Origin: Magnetococcales bacterium
GTDB taxonomy: Bacteria; Pseudomonadota; Magnetococcia; Magnetococcales; JADFWU01
Direction: 5' to 3'
NCBI GenBank assembly: GCA_015234045.1
Contig: JADFWU010000078.1
Coordinates: 1 to 10,429 of the forward strand
DNA length: 10,429 bases
The notes beneath the pieces are model-generated. The model did no database searches, had not been told where the DNA came from, and saw nothing but the letters and a program-made list of their open reading frames with translations. The stretch's first letter is position 1, and each line of letters starts with the position of its first letter. Below, piece after piece: positions 1 to 6,666 of the stretch. The translations under genes were made by a program, and so were the position numbers.

Positions 1-139
1 TTGAACAGTCAACCGTTCCAGCCCTGGTGATATTTTTGCTCTGATGATCTGCTTCGCATATCAAAAGCGGCGCAAAACATCACCAGGGCTTCCACTCAGG
101 TAGTGATTCAGCGTCAAATTTTGGATCGAAATGACTATA
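1..139 (+). repeat. Hairpin repeat element, full copy 1
   Basis: Positions 1-110 match the reverse complement of 4045-4154 without a gap, with nine differences by eye. Weaker similarity (about 21 of 29) continues to about 139. The core is a large inverted repeat: 20-39 pairs with 72-90, with one A/C mismatch (32/78) and one bulged base. Shorter internal pairings follow (38-40 with 66-68, 42-45 with 60-63), so most of 20-90 can fold into one imperfect hairpin. No coding potential is seen. It lies downstream of tatD and reads toward it. The true left end may lie outside the window. The family is not one I can name. Confidence 0.85.
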
Positions 140-141
140 TA

Positions 142-202
142 TGAACAGTCAGTCGTTCCGGCCTTGGTTGTGAATTGTTGTCTCATTTTGAGTAGAAATC
201 AG
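142..202 (+). repeat. Hairpin-deleted tandem copy of the repeat
   Basis: Starting a few bases after copy 1, this stretch repeats its outer parts: 142-168 resembles 2-28, and 169-202 resembles 102-135, most closely the version in the inverted copy. The 73 bases equivalent to 29-101, which hold most of the hairpin, are absent. The junction falls on a GGT present at both ends of the missing segment (26-28 and 99-101). The right edge overlaps the stop codon of tatD (199-201). Divergence is greater than between the two full copies, which suggests an older copy. Confidence 0.65.
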
Positions 203-993
203 CATGCCTGGATAGCCGGCCCATATAGACGCAGACAATTCTCCCAAAGTTGCGTCCGACACTGCTGTTCTGAAACCCCTTTAATCTTTGCCAACACAGG
301 TAAAGCGGGCACGATATTACAGGGTTCATTACGCTGATCAGGGAATGGTGACATCACCGGGCTGTCAGTTTCCAGGAGTAGATTATCCATGGGAATCTTT
401 GCCGCCAGTTCCTGAAGTTGCCCTGAGCGGACAACGGATGCGGGAATGGAGATAAAATACCCGGCATCAACCGCTCTAAGGGCGATTTTGTGTTTGCCGT
501 GAAAAGCGTGTAATTGAACCCGCGTTGCAGCGTTATCCAACAGTATTTTTACGGTATCCGCTTCAGCACTGCGTGAGTGGACATTCAGCGGTAGATCCTC
601 GCGTTTGGCCAGTCGGATCATGGCGGTGAATACATCCCGTTGCAGGCTTTGTTGTTGGGCTTCACGGGCGATTTTGTAGTCCAGTCCAACTTCACCGATT
701 GCTATGATATCATCCCGATTTTGTTTAATTAATTCTACCATCTTGAGACAATCATCTCGATTTGCGTAGCCAGGATACAGACCCAGTGCCGGACGGATTC
801 TTTGATCTTTTTTAGCCATCTCAAGCGTTTTGTGTGCGTCTTGCAGCGTTTCGCTGACAGCAATGATGGTTTCAACTCCCGCCTGTTGGGCGCGGTCGAT
901 AACAGCGCTTAAGTCAGGGGTAAATCGATCATCACAAAGATGGGCATGAGTATCTATCAGTAGTATATGTGATTGTGTCATGTTAGAACTCAT
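199..993 (-). CDS. TatD-family metal-dependent hydrolase
   Basis: Predicted cytoplasmic TIM-barrel hydrolase of the TatD family, whose studied members are metal-dependent DNases or exonucleases; the substrate of this paralogue is unknown. Metal-site motifs are all present: THAHL near the N-terminus (H16, H18), the E-V-G-L-D strand (E101), NVHSR (H139), HAFHG (H162, H165) and LLLETDSPV (E208, D210). At 264 residues it has normal length. No convincing Shine-Dalgarno sequence precedes the first ATG or the ATG four codons downstream (Met5), so the exact start is uncertain. It is divergent from the membrane-protein gene at 1079 and ends inside the edge of a degenerate repeat copy. It appears monocistronic. 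The family call is firm; assignment to a specific E. coli paralogue (TatD, YcfH, YjjV) is not possible from sequence reading alone. Confidence 0.92.
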   Translation of the reverse strand: MSSNMTQSHILLIDTHAHLCDDRFTPDLSAVIDRAQQAGVETIIAVSETLQDAHKTLEMAKKDQRIRPALGLYPGYANRDDCLKMVELIKQNRDDIIAIGEVGLDYKIAREAQQQSLQRDVFTAMIRLAKREDLPLNVHSRSAEADTVKILLDNAATRVQLHAFHGKHKIALRAVDAGYFISIPASVVRSGQLQELAAKIPMDNLLLETDSPVMSPFPDQRNEPCNIVPALPVLAKIKGVSEQQCRTQLWENCLRLYGPAIQAC

Positions 994-1001
994 TCATAAA
1001 A

Positions 1002-1030
1002 TTGAAAAGATGTGGAAAAAATATTAGAAT
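1002..1030 (+). promoter_or_regulatory. Candidate sigma70 promoter for the GYF_2 membrane protein
   Basis: TTGAAA (1002-1007) and TAGAAT (1025-1030) are separated by exactly 17 bases, both one mismatch from the sigma70 consensus. They lie 48 bases upstream of the ATG at 1079, which leaves room for a leader of about 40 bases. The -10 region overlaps the opposing candidate promoter for tatD, so the two polymerase sites would compete. Confidence 0.45.
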
Positions 1031-1049
1031 CAGTCCCGTGAAGCCCCAA
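1021..1049 (-). promoter_or_regulatory. Candidate sigma70 promoter for tatD
   Basis: On the minus strand TTGGGG (plus 1044-1049) and TAATAT (plus 1021-1026) are separated by 17 bases, about 27 bases upstream of the tatD start. The -10 word is good and the -35 word is weak. It overlaps the -10 box proposed for the divergent gene. This is inferred from consensus words only. Confidence 0.35.
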
Positions 1050-1078
1050 CACTATTTAGTATCCGTGGAGTCCATTCA

Positions 1079-2299
1079 ATGGAGCGGATTTTTCTTCATC
1101 GTTCCGGTGAGAATCGAGAATTAAGTACCAGTGATCTGTGCCAGCTCATCCGTATGGGTACCGTATCCGGCGATGAATTGGTGTGGAAAGCAGGCTGGGA
1201 AACTTGGCGACCGCTCAAGGAAACCACTCTTTTCAGTCATGAACTCCAGCTTGATCAACAGGAGGATGATGCGTCCTGGGCAAATGATCAAGGCTCTGGT
1301 CCCGGTTTTTTCCTACGTCACTGGCGTGGTGACTATTCACTCTTCCGTAGTTTCTGGTTGCATCTTGTTGCTGTCAATGTTGTTCTGTTTGGTGTCGGTG
1401 CGGCATTTATTTGGCTACAGCCCTTATTTGGTGTGCATATCCGCTTGTGGCTCACACTGATGATTGCTGGTGCGTTGTTGCTGATTCCCATCTCCCTGTG
1501 GCAATTGGTTGGTGTGTGGCGGGCAGATGATCACTTTGAAGAGGAGAGTCGTAAATCCCCTTGGGGTCGGATTGCGCGTGCGTCACTTGTGATGATGATT
1601 CTTTGGGTTGTGGCTATGGGCACATCCTCATGGCCGATGTTTACTATTATGTTGCGGGAACTGGTTCAAATTGATGCGCCTTTCCAAAAATGGAGTGTCA
1701 GTTACGACACAGAGCGCAAGGCAATTGTGGTTGATGGTTCATTGGGGCTGGGGTTGTCCGCCTCTGTGGCTGAGATGCTTGATCGGTATCCCGACACTGA
1801 GAAAATGGTTTTAAGCAGTGAAGGCGGTTGGACCATGGAGGGTGAGGCGCTGCGTCAGTTGATTTTGCAGCGTAGACATATCACCACCATACAAGTGGAT
1901 AGATTTTGCGCCAGTGCTTGTTTATTGCCGCTAACTGCCGCGAAAAATAGGGTGTTGGGCTTGGGTGGACAGATCGGATTGCATGCGCCAGACACTATTG
2001 CCAATCATGCTTTTACGACCCTTCACGCTCAAAATTTCTATTGGGATCTGCTCAAAGAGGCTGGCATTAAGTCTTGGTTTCTGGATCAAGCACGTGAAAT
2101 AGGCCGTAAACGCACGTGGATTCCACATTGGAAAACCTTGGGTCGAAGCGGTGTAATAACCCATCGATTGATCCCTGACGGGCAATTGCTCTCAATTCAA
2201 CCTGCTGAGTTGGAATTGCCTCCTGATATCCATTTCCCGGATACGCTTCCAGGTGGTGCGCCCAAAACGGTTGAGGGTGGTGAACACTCTGTTGATTGA
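1079..2299 (+). CDS. Membrane protein: GYF_2-like domain, 3 TM helices, ClpP/SppA-like periplasmic domain
   Basis: The function is unknown. Residues 1-50 resemble the GYF_2 (DUF4339) domain, with the pattern W-K-A-G-W-x-x-W (36-43). Three hydrophobic helices follow at about 92-113, 122-146 and 168-190. Positive charges before helix 1 and between helices 2 and 3 place the N-terminus inside and residues 200-406 in the periplasm. That C-terminal domain resembles the COG3904-type, ClpP/SppA-fold periplasmic proteins: an SSEGG strand-turn (246-250), CASAC with the presumed nucleophile Ser279, and GLHAP with His302. Cys277 and Cys281 might form a disulfide. GGAG at 1067-1070, eight bases before the ATG, supports this start. 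It is divergent from tatD and convergent with the chemotaxis gene, so probably transcribed alone. A proteolytic role is an inference from motif resemblance; a binding-only role is possible. Confidence 0.85.
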   Translation: MERIFLHRSGENRELSTSDLCQLIRMGTVSGDELVWKAGWETWRPLKETTLFSHELQLDQQEDDASWANDQGSGPGFFLRHWRGDYSLFRSFWLHLVAVNVVLFGVGAAFIWLQPLFGVHIRLWLTLMIAGALLLIPISLWQLVGVWRADDHFEEESRKSPWGRIARASLVMMILWVVAMGTSSWPMFTIMLRELVQIDAPFQKWSVSYDTERKAIVVDGSLGLGLSASVAEMLDRYPDTEKMVLSSEGGWTMEGEALRQLILQRRHITTIQVDRFCASACLLPLTAAKNRVLGLGGQIGLHAPDTIANHAFTTLHAQNFYWDLLKEAGIKSWFLDQAREIGRKRTWIPHWKTLGRSGVITHRLIPDGQLLSIQPAELELPPDIHFPDTLPGGAPKTVEGGEHSVD

Positions 2300-2337
2300 C
2301 GCTCTTATTTTGATTATCCATGCACAAGGTTCGAACC

Positions 2338-2355
2338 ACCGGCTATATAGCCGGT
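2338..2355. repeat. Perfect 18-bp palindrome
   Basis: The 18 bases read identically on both strands, with CCGG at both ends of a CTATATAG core. The site lies between two convergent genes. It could be half of a two-hairpin transcription barrier together with 2383-2404, or a site for a dimeric DNA-binding protein. No T-tract follows on either strand. Confidence 0.6.
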
Positions 2356-2382
2356 ATCCAGACTTTCAGTCCGCAATACGGT

Positions 2383-2404
2383 CCCACCCGCTTCAGCGGG
2401 TGGG
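2383..2404. terminator. Strong GC hairpin between convergent genes, possible bidirectional terminator
   Basis: CCCACCCGCT and AGCGGGTGGG form a perfect stem (2383-2392 with 2395-2404), in practice nine pairs closed by a TTCA loop. It sits 84 bases after the stop of the plus-strand membrane-protein gene and 15 bases past the stop of the minus-strand chemotaxis gene, where a shared terminator is expected. Neither strand has the usual run of T after the stem, so it may slow polymerase or protect mRNA ends rather than act as a classic intrinsic terminator. Confidence 0.5.
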
Positions 2405-2419
2405 TGTTCAGTTGGCGTG

Positions 2420-3979
2420 TTAATATATTCCCTTGCTGTTTAAAAATTTGGCATATTGGGCATCAGTTCCCATGATATGCTCAATCAGCCAAGATTTTAG
2501 AAAGCCTAACAGCTCCAAGGCAACCGCCCTGTCTCCGCCCTGTTCAAGACGTGCCATAAACTCTTGAACACGAGAAACCAGACTGACATGTTTCTGTTTG
2601 TGTTGTGTGGTCTCTGGGTAGCCGTGACCTTCAAAAAGAGCTTCTTCATCTTTGAAGTGATTAACCGTATAGTCGATCAATTCTGGTAGAACTGTGTTCA
2701 GGCCACGCTCAATTTCACCAGCTCGAATAGTACGGTACACCTCATTGACCAGATCAACCAGTCGCCGATGTTGTTGATCCATGGATTTAATATTAATGCT
2801 TAACTTACCATCCCAGGGCATGAGCACCGCTTCGGTACCATGGGCACTTTCCTGCAAAATAAAGAAGGAAATCGCGCCTTGTAATTTATTGGCCTGCACT
2901 GTCAAAGCACTGGCCGTTTCGGCCATATCATCAGCCAAACCAACGCTCTCCTGGATGGTGCCGTTTAGTTGATGTATTGCTTGATTGACCTGATCAGCAC
3001 CATGACTCTGTTCTTGAGAACTGGTCACAATCTCCTGTACCAGCTTAGCTGTTTTCTCAATAGAAGGAACCATCTCTTCCAGCATTTTCCCAGCGTTACC
3101 AGCTATTTCTACGCTTCCTTGGGAAATGTCATTGATCTCACCGGCAGCTACCTGACTGCGTTCAGCCAGTTTACGCACCTCGGCGGCCACCACTGCGAAT
3201 CCTTTCCCATGCTCACCAGCGCGGGCGGCCTCGATAGCGGCATTCAGCGCTAATAAATTGGTTTGACGTGAGATATCCTCAATGATTGATATCTTCTCGG
3301 CAATTTCATTCATGGCAGCAACCGCCTTGCCCACTACTACGCCACCTCTAGCGGCTTCCTGAGCATTACTCTCAGCCATCTTTTCGGTGGAGCGGGCATT
3401 ATCGGTATTTTGATGAATGGTAGCGGACATCTCTTCCACAGCAGCAGATGTTTCCTCGACCGAAGCGGCTTGATGGCTGGCACCCCGAGAGACTGTCTGT
3501 GCGCCTTGGCTAACCCGTTGACTCTCCTCAACAACGCTATCACCTACATTCACCAGAGATTCAACGGTTTCACGTAAATTGAAAACCATGCGGGAAAGCG
3601 CTCCGTAGATACCATCTTTCTGACGACTTTGATCAAAGATGATGCCCAGATCCCCTTCTGCAACGCGGTTGACGATATCCAAAAGCTCTTCCGGTGAGCC
3701 GCCTACCTCTTTTTTCAGTTGTACCAGGGCAAAAACCAATGCCAGAAAACTAAAGACGGAAAGTCCCACTATGCCATGAACCACCCCCGTGGAGATCCCT
3801 CCATCAGTAGGAACCATCACCAGTAGTGCTACACCCATCAAGACAAGAAGTGCAAGCATGCCGACCAGTAGTGTGAGTACCGTTTTTAGACCAATACGAG
3901 AAATAGATTTTCCAGCCACGACATCCCCCCAGGATTCGAGATGATTTAGACGATTGTTCGAAGTGCTTTTGATGCCCAT
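2420..3979 (-). CDS. Methyl-accepting chemotaxis protein with C-terminal hemerythrin domain
   Basis: Predicted inner-membrane chemoreceptor that would signal through CheW/CheA and sense O2 or redox state through a diiron site. Two hydrophobic helices (about 31-56 and 66-88) leave a loop of only about ten residues outside, so there is no periplasmic ligand domain. A HAMP-like segment follows (about 89-118, ending in AEGDLG), then the coiled-coil signalling domain with its conserved tip around [18 protein letters not shown] (239-256). Residues 386-519 are a bacteriohemerythrin domain with all seven iron ligands visible: H404, H441, E445, H460, H464, H501 and D506. No CheR/CheB-binding pentapeptide ends the protein. 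The ATG at 3979 lacks a Shine-Dalgarno sequence; a GTG at Val21 preceded by a run of six G is an alternative start. The inverted repeat copy lies just upstream. Confidence 0.93.
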   Translation of the reverse strand: MGIKSTSNNRLNHLESWGDVVAGKSISRIGLKTVLTLLVGMLALLVLMGVALLVMVPTDGGISTGVVHGIVGLSVFSFLALVFALVQLKKEVGGSPEELLDIVNRVAEGDLGIIFDQSRQKDGIYGALSRMVFNLRETVESLVNVGDSVVEESQRVSQGAQTVSRGASHQAASVEETSAAVEEMSATIHQNTDNARSTEKMAESNAQEAARGGVVVGKAVAAMNEIAEKISIIEDISRQTNLLALNAAIEAARAGEHGKGFAVVAAEVRKLAERSQVAAGEINDISQGSVEIAGNAGKMLEEMVPSIEKTAKLVQEIVTSSQEQSHGADQVNQAIHQLNGTIQESVGLADDMAETASALTVQANKLQGAISFFILQESAHGTEAVLMPWDGKLSINIKSMDQQHRRLVDLVNEVYRTIRAGEIERGLNTVLPELIDYTVNHFKDEEALFEGHGYPETTQHKQKHVSLVSRVQEFMARLEQGGDRAVALELLGFLKSWLIEHIMGTDAQYAKFLNSKGIY

Positions 3980-4015
3980 TTAGGAATACGGAGTGCTTTT
4001 GTTCTTTTTTGGAGT

Positions 4016-4154
4016 TACAGTGATTTCGAGCTGAAATTAGACAATGAATCACAACCTGAGTGAATGCCCTGGTAATGTTTTGCGTCGCTTTTGATATGCG
4101 AAGCAGATCATCAGAGCGAAAACATTACCAGAGCTGGAACGGTTGACTGTTCAA
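4016..4154 (-). repeat. Hairpin repeat element, full copy 2 (inverted relative to copy 1)
   Basis: The reverse complement of this stretch matches 1-110 at about 101 of 110 bases without gaps, and matches 111-139 more weakly. Its hairpin arms lie at about 4116-4134 and 4066-4083. Relative to copy 1, one stem pair is changed on both sides (window positions 4126 and 4074: A-T in element orientation where copy 1 has G-C at 29/81). A second position repairs the A/C mismatch of copy 1 (32/78) to G-C. The element ends about 37 bases upstream of the chemoreceptor gene and reads toward it, so it could lie in that gene's promoter or leader. Confidence 0.85.
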
Positions 4155-4200
4155 ATTTTAGACGAAAGCACCATACGCAGTTGAATGCAATTTTGTACTC

Positions 4201-4270
4201 GGCATTCCTATGAAAGCGGGAGTCCAGTCTGGTTCACTGCCTCCTGGATTCCCGCTTCTGTGGAAATGAT
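4201..4270. repeat. ATTCCCGC-type hairpin repeat
   Basis: Arms AAGCGGGAGTCCAG (4214-4227) and CTGGATTCCCGCTT (4244-4257) pair over 14 bases with one G-T wobble around a 16-base loop. Outer bases (ATTCC at 4204-4208 and GGAAAT at 4262-4267) extend it imperfectly. Hairpins built on ATTCCCGC are widespread as dispersed intergenic repeats in proteobacteria. It lies about 140 bases downstream of the glycosyltransferase stop and could also end that transcript. The rest of 4155-4393 shows no gene or clear motif. Confidence 0.6.
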
Positions 4271-4393
4271 AGTGCACGCCTTGATGTCTGTTTCAACTGG
4301 TAACTGCGTAACTCCTACTGTTATCTGTTTAATTTATAAAAAGAAGTGACAAACCTATCTTGAGCTCAGGTATAAGTAGAAAGTCTTTAAATG

Positions 4394-5440
4394 TCAACGC
4401 GCCCTAAGTGCTTGGAACATTTTGTTCATATCATGGTGTTGTTCCATGTGCAGACGTGGTGATCGGGTGAGTTGACGGCTGAGTGCCTGTTTTACTGTTT
4501 CTGCCAGTGAAGTCGCCGAATCAGGTTCAGCCAGATAACCGGTGATTGGGCAACAGGCTTCATCACATCCCGCTCTGTTCATAGCGACCACTGGAATACC
4601 GCATGCTTGAGCTTCCAGAAGCGTGTGTGAAAATGTCTGCTTGGGTTGGCAAAATAGATCCAAAGCCTGATAAAAAAGCGCTGACTCCGGTTGCCAGCCA
4701 AGAAAATGTACACGGTGTCCAATGCCGAGTTCTGAAGCAGCTGATTGAAAGTGCAGCAGATATTCACCTTGTCCGGCAATGGCGAGATGTGTGGAGGCTG
4801 GTAATCTGAACAGCGCTTCCAGCAGTTTTTCCAAACCGTAACCCTTCTCAAGCGTTAATGCGGTACCAATCAATGTGCAATCAATGGGTATGTTGACTTT
4901 TTTTCGGGCGGCTATCTTGTTGCCAGGCTGAAATCGTTGAAGATCCACGCCGGGTTTGAGTGTTTTACAGGGCAGATTCGGCCAGTAGGTTCGCAGTGCA
5001 TTTTGGCTGGCGATGTTACCAACCAAAATCTGAACTGTACTTGAGCGCATACGCAGGCCTAAGCCAATTCTGAACGCTTTTCTGTTCAACTCATCGGTGC
5101 TGTTGACGATGCCATAAATGGAAGAAACACCTGCTAATCGGGCGGGGAAGAGGGCGGCATGCAGTGCTGTAAGATCATGGGCAAACAGCGTATGGACATG
5201 ATTGCGCTTTAACATGCTGTAGAGGCTGTAAAAGCCAAACTGCTCATTTTGGCTCGGAGAAAAACGCAACCAGCGTCCACGACGCATCAAGCCCGGACGT
5301 GTTTTTTCTGCGGTCATTAAACTGCCGGATAGGGCGGCTACCAAACATTTAGGACCGATTCTGGACTGTAGATCAAGGGCTTGACCGCCAGAGCCACTGA
5401 TATTGAGTGAATTGACAAGATGAATCGTATGTTTGGTCAT
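4394..5440 (-). CDS. GT4-like glycosyltransferase with degenerate donor-site motifs
   Basis: Predicted cytoplasmic GT-B-fold glycosyltransferase; sugar donor and acceptor are unknown. The N-terminal half has the acceptor-side glycine region (ISGSGGQA, 14-21) and FAHDL (86-90). The linker has LKPGVDLQRF (161-170), and the C-terminal donor domain ends with LLEAQACGIPVVAMNRAG (274-291), the hallmark of GT1/GT4 families. Two usual phosphate- or sugar-contacting residues look altered: the Arg of the G-R-L-x-x-E-K motif is Ala194 (Lys199 is kept), and the first Glu of the E-x7-E motif is Gln268 (Glu276 is kept). At 348 residues it is near family length. It starts 43 bases after the M42 peptidase gene and is likely last in its operon. 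No clear ribosome site precedes the ATG; a 10-base palindrome (5441-5450) abuts it. Confidence 0.85.
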   Translation of the reverse strand: MTKHTIHLVNSLNISGSGGQALDLQSRIGPKCLVAALSGSLMTAEKTRPGLMRRGRWLRFSPSQNEQFGFYSLYSMLKRNHVHTLFAHDLTALHAALFPARLAGVSSIYGIVNSTDELNRKAFRIGLGLRMRSSTVQILVGNIASQNALRTYWPNLPCKTLKPGVDLQRFQPGNKIAARKKVNIPIDCTLIGTALTLEKGYGLEKLLEALFRLPASTHLAIAGQGEYLLHFQSAASELGIGHRVHFLGWQPESALFYQALDLFCQPKQTFSHTLLEAQACGIPVVAMNRAGCDEACCPITGYLAEPDSATSLAETVKQALSRQLTRSPRLHMEQHHDMNKMFQALRAR

Positions 5441-5483
5441 TCTGTACAGATATCAACTAAGAAGAGTTGCACATCGGCTTTAG

Positions 5484-6644
5484 TTACTTTTGCCTCCGTG
5501 TAATAGAACCCTCTACATCATACCCTTCTTGGTGAACTTGGACAGTAGGAAATTCCTCAATGGGACTCAGTTCCTGAGTATCACGTAAAAATACCGGTTT
5601 ACTGAGCATATAGGCGACCAATAGATGACTTACAGCCCCAATTGAGTGTAGGTGAGTCCGTTCCCAACCGTGGGAGCCATCCAGACCAAAACAGATTAGG
5701 GCGGTACGGATGTCGTTGCCTGCCTCCAGAGCTGCTGCTGCATCACTGCGGTAGAAGGCAAACACATCTCGGCTGTGAGGAATGCCTTGCTGTTTACAGA
5801 GTCGCAATAGATGGCGGGTTAAATGCCAATCAAACAAGCCACTGGCATCATGCATGGCTATGGTAACGCCGAGTTCATGCGTATTTTGATCAGGCGCAAT
5901 AACACCGTTATCTACGGCTACCATTTCTGCTACATCCTGATGTAGAACGCTGGATGCTCCGGTTCCGGTCTCCTCTGAAATGGTGAACAACGGATGACAA
6001 TCCACAGCAGGCTGCATACCTTCGTCTTTGATCGTCTTTAATGCCGTCAATACCGCTGCAACACCCGCCTTGTCATCCAGGTGGCGGGCATTGATGAATC
6101 CATCATCCTGGAACTCTGTCACGGGATCAACAGCCACATGATCCCCTACATTTATGTTCAACTTTTGCAGATCTTCAACGGAATTGCACAAGACATTGAG
6201 CCGAATTTCCAAGTTTTGCCAGTTGCACGGTTGAGTATCCACCTCTTTATTATATGCGTGTCCTGAGGCTTTTAGAGGCAAAATGGTGCCTCGATAGCGA
6301 AGATCATCATCACAAAACAGGGTGACGCGTGCCCCTTCAGCAAAACGGGCAGACCAAGTGCCGATGGGAACAATCCCCACACGGCCATTGGGTTTGAGCT
6401 GTTTGACCATTGCACCCAGCGTATCAAGATGAGAAACAATCGCTTTATTGGGTGTTGGATATTTTCCTTTGAGGGTGGCCCGGATGGCGCCGCGTCTGGT
6501 TAACTCCACCGCCAGTCCCAATTCAGATAACTTATCGGAAACATAGTGAACAATTCCGTCTGTCATGCCGGTTGGGCTGGGAATCTCCAGTAACTCTTTT
6601 AGAGTGTTGGCCAAATAGGTCCGGTCAATACGCCAATTGGTCAT
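5484..6644 (-). CDS. M42-family metallopeptidase of the NAGGN osmoprotectant cluster
   Basis: Cytoplasmic dinuclear-metal aminopeptidase-like protein of the subfamily found with NAGGN biosynthesis genes (the trio_M42_hydro family, TIGR03106). Its role there is not settled; turnover of the dipeptide osmolyte or of a precursor is plausible. Active-site residues of the M42 fold are visible: SHLD (H72, D74), the bridging aspartate in RHLDDKAG (D190), SEETGTG (E224 as base, E225 as ligand), VDNG (D245) and a late His in the T-H-L-H-S segment (H333, possibly H331). At 386 residues it is slightly longer than typical M42 enzymes, with an extra C-terminal tail. CAGGA six bases before the ATG supports the start. 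It lies 22 bases after ngg in the same direction. The family call is strong. Confidence 0.92.
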   Translation of the reverse strand: MTNWRIDRTYLANTLKELLEIPSPTGMTDGIVHYVSDKLSELGLAVELTRRGAIRATLKGKYPTPNKAIVSHLDTLGAMVKQLKPNGRVGIVPIGTWSARFAEGARVTLFCDDDLRYRGTILPLKASGHAYNKEVDTQPCNWQNLEIRLNVLCNSVEDLQKLNINVGDHVAVDPVTEFQDDGFINARHLDDKAGVAAVLTALKTIKDEGMQPAVDCHPLFTISEETGTGASSVLHQDVAEMVAVDNGVIAPDQNTHELGVTIAMHDASGLFDWHLTRHLLRLCKQQGIPHSRDVFAFYRSDAAAALEAGNDIRTALICFGLDGSHGWERTHLHSIGAVSHLLVAYMLSKPVFLRDTQELSPIEEFPTVQVHQEGYDVEGSITRRQK

Positions 6645-6666
6645 AGGGTTTCCTGTTTATGTGAGA

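Noticed and set aside
131-337. Plus-strand open frame of 68 codons
   Set aside because: It begins inside the repeat and runs antisense through the 3' end of tatD, with no ribosome site and no recognisable protein features.
3804-4052. Minus-strand open frame of 82 codons overlapping the start of the chemoreceptor gene
   Set aside because: It is out of frame with the chemoreceptor, shows no domain, and begins within the repeat.
4016-4154. Riboswitch or known leader RNA upstream of the chemoreceptor
   Set aside because: The same structure occurs downstream of tatD in another orientation, which fits a dispersed repeat better; no known riboswitch core is recognisable.
1-4154. Composite transposon or defence island
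   Set aside because: No transposase, integrase, target-site duplication or defence gene is visible; the enclosed genes look like ordinary chromosomal genes.
5455-5485. AACTAA/TTAGTT inverted repeat in the M42-glycosyltransferase spacer as a terminator
   Set aside because: The stem is six A/T-rich pairs around a 19-base loop without a T-tract; too weak to support.
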